Shown in pieces: positions 1 through 4,745 of a DNA stretch of 6,467 nt. The notes beneath the pieces are model-generated. The model saw nothing but the letters and a program-made list of their open reading frames with translations, was not told the origin of the DNA and made no database searches. The translations under genes were made by a program, and so were the position numbers. The DNA lies in NCBI GenBank assembly GCA_900755985.1, contig CAAEIL010000092.1:1-6467 (forward strand), read 5' to 3'. The DNA comes from Bacteroidales bacterium. Lineage in GTDB: Bacteria > Bacteroidota > Bacteroidia > Bacteroidales > Muribaculaceae. The number at the start of each line of letters is the position of its first letter. Positions within the stretch are counted from its first letter, which is position 1.

Positions 1-196
1 AGAACTAAATCTCAAAATTTCAATGTTCTCTCCGACCCAAATGGGCCAAATTTATTTAATTTTTAACCAGCTCCCATTTTTATGGGACACTAGTGAAAAT
101 ATATATTACCGAACCGGCCCTTAAAGGATTCAATCCGGCAAAAGAGGATAAAAGCAAGTGTATAACCGATTTGCCCCGGCATTTACGTGAACGCGC
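1..196. other. AT-rich intergenic segment downstream of nhaA
   Basis: No convincing coding sequence lies here. The first 110 bases are clearly more AT-rich than the genes. Visible structure includes a short dyad CCCAAATGGG at 36-45 and a 6-bp hairpin at 72-77/82-87 (TCCCAT, TTTT loop, ATGGGA). AAATGGG at 39-45 can also pair with CCCATTT at 73-79, so the two elements are alternative partners. Nearer the nhaA stop, GGCAAA/TTTGCC can pair (137-142 with 170-175) across a long loop on the transcript of the minus strand. That would be at best a weak end-of-transcript structure, since no U-run follows directly. The left edge cuts off whatever lies beyond. Confidence 0.5.
47..54 (-). promoter_or_regulatory. 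Possible minus-strand Bacteroidetes -7 box (TAAATTTG)
   Basis: Read on the minus strand, these eight bases are TAAATTTG, a full match to the Bacteroidetes -7 consensus TAnnTTTG, in AT-rich DNA. No TTTG-like -33 element lies at the usual distance upstream, and no gene start is visible in the 46 bases to the left. It could serve a minus-strand gene beyond the window edge, or be a chance match in AT-rich sequence. Confidence 0.2.
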
Positions 197-1612
197 TCAT
201 TTGTGCGGGCGGATGCAGTCTTGGGCCGGGACGGCCTCGCTGTGGCGCGGAAGCACGCGGCTAAGCCACACGAAGCCTATGATGCCGGCCAAAAGCGAGC
301 CTACGACGATGCCAAGTTTGGCATGGTTGAGTAGCGATATCTGATGCGGGTCGCTGCCACCGAAAGACAGGGTGGCGATGAACAGCGAGACCGTAAAGCC
401 GATGCCGCCAAGCATCGATACGGCGGCAAGCATCGACCAGGTCGAGTTCTTTGGCTTTGGCGCAAGACGAAGCAGTATAGTCAGCCACGAGAACAGGAAG
501 ATGCCCGCAAACTTGCCTGCGACAAGGCCGCAGATGACGGCAAGGGAGATGCCTTCGAAGATGGTGGCCGGAGCAAGGTCCAGAAGGAAAATGCCGGCAT
601 TGGCAAAGGCAAAAACCGGGACTATGAAATAGTTGACAAACGGATGCAGATTATCCTCAAGCTCCTGAAGCGGCGATATCACCTTGTCCGAAGCCGATTC
701 GACTTCTTTGAGCCAGTTCATCTGTTCTTTGCTGAGTATGCTTTTCTGTGTCATGCACTCGACGTCTTCGTTGCGGAATTTGCCTATGGCCGAGCGTATC
801 ATCGTCACGTATTTCTGAGGGTTGTAGACAGGCTTGGCGGGGACACAGAAGGCCACAAGGACTCCGGCTATGGTAGGATGTATGCCCGAGTTGAGGAAAA
901 GGAACCACACCACGGCGCCTACGCCGACATAGAACACCTGGCTTTTGACGCGCATCCACGACCCGAGAAGAAGCAACACCAGCAGGCCGCCGGCATACAG
1001 CAGGTACGTGGCCTCGATATGTCCCGAATAAAACGCGGCAATAACGACGATGCCGCCGATGTCGTCGACGACGGCGAGTGTTGTCAGAAAAATCTTAAGC
1101 GAGATGGGCACGCGCTTGCCCAGCATGGCCAGAACGCCCAACGAAAAGGCGATATCGGTAGCCATGGGGATGGCAGCGCCACCCGAGTAGTCCGTGCCTT
1201 TGGCAAGAAAGAAAAATATGGCCACGGGCAATATCATGCCGCCGCAGGCACCGATGATGGGCAGAAGGGCCTGACGGAACGACGAGAGTTCGCCCACAAG
1301 GATTTCGCGCTTGATTTCGAGTCCTATCGAGAAGAAGAACACGGCCATGAGGGCATCGTTGATGAACGACAGCAGCGACATGGGATGCCCCGCATGCGAA
1401 AATACGTTGAACGAGCCTACCTGGAGGCGAACTTCCTGTGTCCAGAAATCAAAATAATATTGATTGATGGCGGGTATGTTGGCGACTATCAGTGCCAGCA
1501 GGGTGGCGCCTATAAGGATATTGCCGCCCGTGGCGTGACGTTTGATAGCCTGTTGCGCGGCGTAGAACACTGAGTGTTCGTCGTCGTTATATTGCTGAAT
1601 ATTTTCGGCCAT
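197..1612 (-). CDS. nhaA: Na+/H+ antiporter NhaA
   Basis: Inner-membrane secondary transporter that exchanges internal Na+ (or Li+) for external protons, for sodium tolerance and pH homeostasis. At 471 residues it is longer than the roughly 390-residue E. coli protein; the extra length is mostly a charged cytoplasmic insert at about 260-322, as seen in many non-enterobacterial NhaA proteins. The ion-binding Asp pair is present in LAVVDDIGG (D183, D184, matching E. coli D163/D164). PMATDIAFSLGVL holds the D133 equivalent (D153), and K367 in LVAGKFAG is a good candidate for K300. HPTIAGVLVAF (245-255) and the C-terminal AKLGIVVGSLLAG helix are also typical. The ATG at 1612 starts a normal N-terminus before the first membrane helix. 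It is transcribed away from pyrE. A long structured leader upstream suggests RNA-level control. Confidence 0.97.
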   Translation of the reverse strand: MAENIQQYNDDEHSVFYAAQQAIKRHATGGNILIGATLLALIVANIPAINQYYFDFWTQEVRLQVGSFNVFSHAGHPMSLLSFINDALMAVFFFSIGLEIKREILVGELSSFRQALLPIIGACGGMILPVAIFFFLAKGTDYSGGAAIPMATDIAFSLGVLAMLGKRVPISLKIFLTTLAVVDDIGGIVVIAAFYSGHIEATYLLYAGGLLVLLLLGSWMRVKSQVFYVGVGAVVWFLFLNSGIHPTIAGVLVAFCVPAKPVYNPQKYVTMIRSAIGKFRNEDVECMTQKSILSKEQMNWLKEVESASDKVISPLQELEDNLHPFVNYFIVPVFAFANAGIFLLDLAPATIFEGISLAVICGLVAGKFAGIFLFSWLTILLRLAPKPKNSTWSMLAAVSMLGGIGFTVSLFIATLSFGGSDPHQISLLNHAKLGIVVGSLLAGIIGFVWLSRVLPRHSEAVPAQDCIRPHK

Positions 1613-1744
1613 TGTTTGTGATTTAGTTATGTACCTATGGTTGAAACGGATAGAGACCTCATACGCGAGGATAAAACCGAAACGGACTGCCGTCAGGCGA
1701 CACCGCCGGACGCTCTCTCAAAAAAGAACACATCAGCCGCTCGC

Positions 1745-1804
1745 ATTGTTGTAACAGGCTGTCGAAAGGCTTTGTCCCGCGACAAAAATCGACAGCGCAA
1801 CAAT
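1745..1804 (-). promoter_or_regulatory. Three-helix hairpin in the nhaA leader
   Basis: Three nested perfect helices form one long imperfect hairpin. The outer helix is 7 bp (1745-1751 with 1798-1804, ATTGTTG/CAACAAT). The middle is 8 bp (1758-1765 with 1789-1796, GCTGTCGA/TCGACAGC). The inner is 6 bp (1771-1776 with 1781-1786, TTTGTC/GACAAA) closed by a four-base loop. They are joined by asymmetric internal loops (6 against 1 base, and 5 against 2 bases). If the promoter at 1872-1906 is right, it lies about 60-120 nt into the nhaA mRNA. No U-run follows it directly in the nhaA direction (the nearest T6 is about 20 bases on, 1725-1720), so it does not look like a simple intrinsic terminator. 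A cis-acting RNA control element is a reasonable inference. A protein-binding DNA dyad or relic repeat is possible. Confidence 0.6.
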
Positions 1805-1871
1805 TAGAAGCTTACACGCGTCCAATAAAAAAACGGATGACGCTTAACGGTAAAATATGTTTATGCGGGCG

Positions 1872-1906
1872 CAAAATTACAATAAAAAGCCATAGCCTGA
1901 GACAAA
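1872..1906 (-). promoter_or_regulatory. Candidate nhaA promoter (TTTG-N23-TAATTTTG)
   Basis: On the minus strand, TTTG (1906-1903) is followed after 23 bases by TAATTTTG (1879-1872). The second element matches the Bacteroidetes -7 consensus TAnnTTTG fully and the first matches the -33 element; the spacing is at the long end of the known range. Transcription would start near 1865, giving a leader of about 250 nt before the nhaA ATG at 1612. No equally good site lies closer to the gene. Confidence 0.6.
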
Positions 1907-1948
1907 AGAGCCTGTCCCAACTGTAAATTTTTCTTAACAGAGCTTCAA

Positions 1949-1963
1949 ATATACATGTTATAT
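1949..1963. promoter_or_regulatory. AT-rich dyad at the pyrE -33 position
   Basis: ATATA and TATAT flank the five bases CATGT, forming a perfect 5-bp inverted repeat. It sits about 14-28 bases upstream of the pyrE -7 box, where the -33 element would be. No good TTTG is visible there, so this dyad may be an operator for a repressor or activator. AT-rich dyads of this size also occur by chance. Confidence 0.25.
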
Positions 1964-1976
1964 GCCCAAATCCTTG

Positions 1977-1984
1977 TATCTTTG
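1977..1984 (+). promoter_or_regulatory. pyrE: Candidate pyrE promoter -7 box (TATCTTTG)
   Basis: TATCTTTG matches the Bacteroidetes -7 consensus TAnnTTTG exactly, followed by an AT-rich start region; the start of transcription would be near 1990. A -33 TTTG is not evident at the expected distance. This implies a leader of about 235 nt before the pyrE ATG at 2228. A poorer site, TAGCTTTA at 2196-2203, lies nearer to pyrE and could give a short leader instead, but it lacks the conserved final G. Confidence 0.6.
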
Positions 1985-2005
1985 CACATAATTTATACCG
2001 GCCGT

Positions 2006-2089
2006 CCTTAAGGGTGCGTCAAACTTTGGCGCCATGCCCTGACAACGATACAGGCCGGCAAACACGGACACCGGGCCTGTCACACCCTT
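2006..2089 (+). promoter_or_regulatory. Branched RNA fold in the 5' half of the pyrE leader
   Basis: AAGGGTG (2010-2016) can pair with CACCCTT (2083-2089), closing a domain. Inside it, ACAGGCC-GG (2050-2058) pairs with CC-G-GGCCTGT (2071-2080): nine base pairs with one bulged G and a 12-base loop. A self-complementary GGCGCC at 2028-2033 lies in the same domain and occurs again at 2100-2105. TGGCGCC (2027-2033) can pair with GGCGCCA (2100-2106), which would make a pseudoknot with the closing helix and cover the ATG at 2106. The pairings are read directly from the sequence. That they form in the cell, and that the domain senses anything, is inference. Confidence 0.4.
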
Positions 2090-2105
2090 CGCAGCACAAG
2101 GCGCC

Positions 2106-2198
2106 ATGTCCCTCAGGCGGACTCCGAAGTCCGGCACGCCACACCATACGACTGTCGGACTTTGCCCCGGGCTGCCTCCCAAGTCTTTTTTACATTAG
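2106..2198 (+). promoter_or_regulatory. Attenuator-like segment before pyrE with overlapping 30-codon ORF
   Basis: Four segments pair in mutually exclusive ways. Segment 1 (CGGACT, 2118-2123) pairs with segment 2 (AGTCCG, 2128-2133) around a four-base loop. Segment 2, extended to 2125-2136, pairs with segment 3 (2153-2164) in a 12-bp helix with two G-U pairs. The 3' part of segment 3 (GACTT, 2158-2162) pairs with segment 4 (AAGTC, 2181-2185), supported by GGG/CCC (2169-2171 with 2178-2180), and is followed at once by six T (2186-2191). Thus 3:4 resembles an intrinsic terminator, although its stem is weak and has a 6-base bulge; 2:3 would prevent it. An ATG at 2106 opens 30 codons that run across the whole structure and stop at 2196-2198. 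Enterobacterial pyrBI and pyrE are attenuated with similarly placed leader reading. Function here is inferred. Confidence 0.4.
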
Positions 2199-2227
2199 CT
2201 TTACTTTAAATTTATAATAGACCAACA

Positions 2228-2866
2228 ATGAAAAAAGTCGATTGCATTTTAGCAGAAGAACTCCTGAAAATCAACTCAATCAAGCTGCAGCCTGACAACC
2301 CCTTCACCTGGGCTTCGGGCTGGAACTCGCCTATATATACCGACAACCGCAAAACTTTATCATACCCCCACCTGCGCTCGTTTATCAAAATCGAGCTCTC
2401 GCGTCTTGTCCTCGAGGAATTCGGCCGTCCCGACGCCATAGCCGGCGTCGCTACCGGAGCCATAGCCCAGGGCGCCATGGTGGCCGACGTTCTCGGCCTG
2501 CCCTACGTCTATGTACGTTCGGCTCCCAAGGACCACGGTCTCGAAAACATGATTGAAGGCGACCTCAAAATCGGACAGAAAGTCGTTGTCATCGAAGACC
2601 TTGTCTCCACCGGCAAAAGCTCGCTCAAGGCTGTCGACGCCATTCGCAACGCCGGCTGCGAAGTCATAGGCATGGCCGCCATGTTCACCTATCAGTTCGA
2701 GCTGGCTGCCAAACGCTTTGCCGAGGCCGATGTCAAGCTCATCACACTCAGCAACTACAACGCCTTGCTCGAAGCCGCTCTCTCGACCGGATACATCACA
2801 CCTGCCGACATCGACACCCTCAAGGAATGGCGCAAAGACCCCGCCAACTGGTCCAACGGCAAATAA
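2228..2866 (+). CDS. pyrE: Orotate phosphoribosyltransferase
   Basis: Cytoplasmic enzyme of de novo pyrimidine synthesis; it joins orotate to PRPP to give OMP and pyrophosphate. The 212-residue length is normal. The PRPP-binding motif VVVIEDLVSTGKS is at 119-131 with the acidic pair E123-D124. The catalytic flexible loop RSAPKDHG (97-104) holds K101 and H103, and IAGVATGAIAQGAM (71-84) is the conserved core segment. TWASGWNSPIYTDNR (27-41) is the orotate-side N-terminal region. The ATG at 2228 follows an AT-rich stretch with no Shine-Dalgarno sequence, usual for Bacteroidetes, and the protein begins just before the first conserved helix. It is the first gene of a plus-strand run; the next gene starts 21 bases downstream, so co-transcription is likely. 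The structured leader suggests regulated expression. Confidence 0.97.
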   Translation: MKKVDCILAEELLKINSIKLQPDNPFTWASGWNSPIYTDNRKTLSYPHLRSFIKIELSRLVLEEFGRPDAIAGVATGAIAQGAMVADVLGLPYVYVRSAPKDHGLENMIEGDLKIGQKVVVIEDLVSTGKSSLKAVDAIRNAGCEVIGMAAMFTYQFELAAKRFAEADVKLITLSNYNALLEAALSTGYITPADIDTLKEWRKDPANWSNGK

Positions 2867-2887
2867 ACCCCAAAAACCGAACAACAC

Positions 2888-3316
2888 ATGTCAACATACA
2901 AGGGCAAGCCGGTGCGCGTAGACGCCCCGGCGGCTGACATCGCCGAAAAATTCGCCGACCTTACTCACCTCCAGGCATCGGTCGACGCACTTCCCGAAGC
3001 CGAGCGCCAGCGCATCGGACAGACCCGCTTCGAAAAAGACGCTATCATTATCGTCAATCCGCAGATAGGCGAAATGCGCTTCAATGTCACCGAACGCAAT
3101 GACCGCCAGGTCAAAATGCAGGCCCAGGGCATGCTTCCCATGGCCATGCTCATTGACCTGTCGCCCGTCGATGACGGCGCCGCCACCGAAGTTGTCACCG
3201 CTATCGACATCAACCTGCCGGCCATGCTCAAGCCTTTCGTAGGCCCGCAGCTGCAGAAAGCCGCCGACCAGTTCGGCGTCATGATGGGACGCATAGCCAC
3301 CGGACGTGGCGTCTGA
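2888..3316 (+). CDS. SRPBCC-fold (START/Bet v 1-like) protein of unknown function
   Basis: A 142-residue soluble protein without signal peptide or membrane segment. The order suggests the SRPBCC helix-grip fold: an N-terminal strand YKGKPVRVDAPAADIAEKFADL, a middle of alternating beta strands (DAIIIVNPQIGEMRFNVTER, QVKMQAQG, AMLIDLSPV), and a long C-terminal helix MLKPFVGPQLQKAADQFGVMMGRI that closes the ligand cavity. Members bind hydrophobic molecules or act as chaperone-like factors; small versions like this often sit next to pyrE in Bacteroidales as far as I recall, but I cannot name a substrate. It begins 21 bases after pyrE and ends 19 bases before the next likely start, so it sits inside the same transcript. 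The fold call is by pattern, not by search. Confidence 0.75.
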   Translation: MSTYKGKPVRVDAPAADIAEKFADLTHLQASVDALPEAERQRIGQTRFEKDAIIIVNPQIGEMRFNVTERNDRQVKMQAQGMLPMAMLIDLSPVDDGAATEVVTAIDINLPAMLKPFVGPQLQKAADQFGVMMGRIATGRGV

Positions 3317-3335
3317 CAACAACGCCCAGGCATCT

Positions 3336-3848
3336 ATGGAAACATCCTCACGGACACAACGTCTGCTCATCTGGCTGACAGCGCTCATCGCCATGGCAGC
3401 CACGCCATCGTGCAACAGCATCGACGACGACGCCATTCCCTCGGTCCCCGTACAGATTGTCTTCAACGACGTCGGCGTCTGGGACCGCTACGGCGTGGCC
3501 GGCGCACTCGACTGTCGCTACTTCATAAAAGAGACGCGACAGCCCTCGGGATTCTTCTACACGGCCACCACATATACCGGTTGGGGCGGCGTATTGCTTG
3601 TCGGCGACATCTACGGCGAACCCCGAGCCTACGACCTGAGCTGTCCCGTCGAACACGCCCCCGATGTCCGCATCGCCGTGGACAACGACACTCATCAGGC
3701 CGTATGCCCCAAATGCGGCTCGGTCTACGACGTCTTCGAAAACTACGGTTATCCCCTGAGCGGACCCGCGGCCAAACGTGGCCTCGGGCTTAAGCTTTAC
3801 CACGTCTATCCCGGCAACGGCTCGACTTACCGCGTCATTACCCGCTGA
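3336..3848 (+). CDS. Envelope lipoprotein with Rieske-like Cys/His centre
   Basis: Starting at the ATG at 3336 the product is 170 residues. It opens with a positively charged tip, a hydrophobic segment (about 9-22) and the cysteine C26 in ATPSC-NSIDDD, a relaxed Bacteroidetes lipobox. The following acidic run resembles the lipoprotein export signal that sends such proteins to the cell surface. A C-terminal domain has DLSCPVEH (C103, H107), then CPKCGSVYD (C124, C127) 16 residues after H107, then a Gly/Pro loop and LSGPA, the layout of a Rieske [2Fe-2S] domain. A true Rieske has C-x-H and C-x-x-H. Here the first pair is C-x3-H and the second His is Cys, so the metal could be a 3Cys-1His Fe-S cluster, zinc, or none. 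An upstream in-frame GTG at 3306 would overlap the previous gene and bury the signal peptide; I prefer the ATG. Confidence 0.75.
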   Translation: METSSRTQRLLIWLTALIAMAATPSCNSIDDDAIPSVPVQIVFNDVGVWDRYGVAGALDCRYFIKETRQPSGFFYTATTYTGWGGVLLVGDIYGEPRAYDLSCPVEHAPDVRIAVDNDTHQAVCPKCGSVYDVFENYGYPLSGPAAKRGLGLKLYHVYPGNGSTYRVITR

Positions 3849-3908
3849 CGTCCCCGTCCGTTCACCTTCACACAACGAATCATCGCCTAATAATCACCAT
3901 CACTGCCC

Positions 3909-4706
3909 ATGCGTAAAAACTATATCGGATTCTGGCTCATTCTTGCATGCGCTTTCGTTATCTTCGCTGTCATATCGGCTTTGGACTCTTTTAAAATCGG
4001 CGACTGGGAACCCAAGTCGTCCGAGATTGTCCCCACACTCACCGGCGCCAACAAACAGCAGACCCGACAGGCTGTCACCGGCGCTGCCAAACGCGCCGCA
4101 CAGACCAAACCCAAGCAGGGCATTCCCGCACCCCTCGACACCGCCTCGAAGACCATACTCTTCCTGGGCGACTCCATGCTCGAAGGTCTGTCGCCACGAC
4201 TGGCTCATTACGCACACGCCAACGGACACAAGCTTTACTCTGTCATTTGGTACTCCTCGACTACCGAAATTTGGGCGCAGAGCGGCAAAATCACCAAGTA
4301 CATCAACGAGATACACCCCGACTACATTTTCATAAGCCTTGGTGGCAACGAGCTCTTTGTCACCGACATCATCAAGAAGCGTGACAAGTTCGTCAAACAG
4401 ATTCTGAAAGAAATCGGCGACATACCCTTTGTGTGGATAGGTCCTCCCAACTGGAAACCCGACACCGGCATCAACGACATGATTGCCTCCAACGTACCTC
4501 AGGGCGAGTTCTTCCTAAGCGACGGCATGCACTTTGACCGCTCGCGCGACGGCGCTCACCCCACACGCGAGTCGGCCATCCTGTGGATGGACTCGATTGC
4601 ACGCTGGATGCCTCTGCACGCGGCTCATCCCATAAAGATGACCAAACCCGCGGCCCGCGAAGGCCGGCCCGAGCACGTCTACGTACACCAGCCCGACGAA
4701 CGCTGA
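3909..4706 (+). CDS. Membrane-anchored SGNH/GDSL hydrolase-like protein, partner of the MBOAT protein
   Basis: 265 residues with one N-terminal hydrophobic segment (about 7-24) that should anchor it in the inner membrane with the rest in the periplasm. A linker rich in Lys, Gln and Ala (about 45-80) precedes the catalytic domain. Block I is TILFLGDSM with nucleophile S89. Block III is SLGGNE (143-148), where families usually have G-x-N-D. Block V is DGAHPT with D214 and H217 completing a Ser-His-Asp triad. Proteins of this type (AlgJ/AlgX, PatB, DltD-like) receive an acyl group exported by an MBOAT protein and transfer it to, or remove it from, a polysaccharide or other envelope polymer. The MBOAT gene follows 39 bases downstream, which supports that pairing. 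The polymer and acyl group are unknown. The start is the first ATG before the membrane segment. Confidence 0.85.
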   Translation: MRKNYIGFWLILACAFVIFAVISALDSFKIGDWEPKSSEIVPTLTGANKQQTRQAVTGAAKRAAQTKPKQGIPAPLDTASKTILFLGDSMLEGLSPRLAHYAHANGHKLYSVIWYSSTTEIWAQSGKITKYINEIHPDYIFISLGGNELFVTDIIKKRDKFVKQILKEIGDIPFVWIGPPNWKPDTGINDMIASNVPQGEFFLSDGMHFDRSRDGAHPTRESAILWMDSIARWMPLHAAHPIKMTKPAAREGRPEHVYVHQPDER

Positions 4707-4745
4707 CCCGACCACCTAATCACAACCCTAACATCCGCCTGACCG

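Larger units (their letters stand above)
1613..2227. other. Divergent nhaA-pyrE intergenic region
   Basis: This 615-base gap separates two divergently transcribed genes. It holds a candidate promoter for each direction, about 100 bases apart back to back, and two long leaders with separate inverted repeats (listed individually). Between the two -7 boxes the DNA is AT-rich, and it becomes GC-rich with many dyads in the pyrE leader. Short open frames in either strand (for example 1958-2182 minus and 2014-2217 plus) have no recognisable protein features and overlap the structured RNA. I therefore treat the region as regulatory and not as missed genes. Confidence 0.7.

Noticed and set aside
344..1573. 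Long plus-strand open frame (409 codons) opposite nhaA
   Set aside because: It is the antisense shadow of nhaA; its translation is highly charged with no domain, while the minus strand encodes a full NhaA with catalytic residues.
1719..1804. nhaA leader hairpin as an intrinsic terminator
   Set aside because: The T-run on the minus strand (1725-1720) lies about 20 bases from the end of the outer helix, and no stem directly precedes it.
1901..1920. Stretch with GACA and TGTC arms resembling an insertion sequence end
   Set aside because: The arms are only 4 bp, no matching end or transposase is in the window, and the bases overlap the candidate nhaA -33 element.
2014..2217. 67-codon plus-strand frame in the pyrE leader, and the 1958-2182 minus frame
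   Set aside because: Proline- and serine-rich or low-information translations, a non-ATG start for the first, and overlap with strong inverted repeats. Regulatory RNA explains the region better.
3306..3335. Upstream GTG start for the lipoprotein
   Set aside because: It would overlap the preceding gene and place ten extra polar residues before the signal peptide; the ATG at 3336 gives a normal lipoprotein N-terminus.
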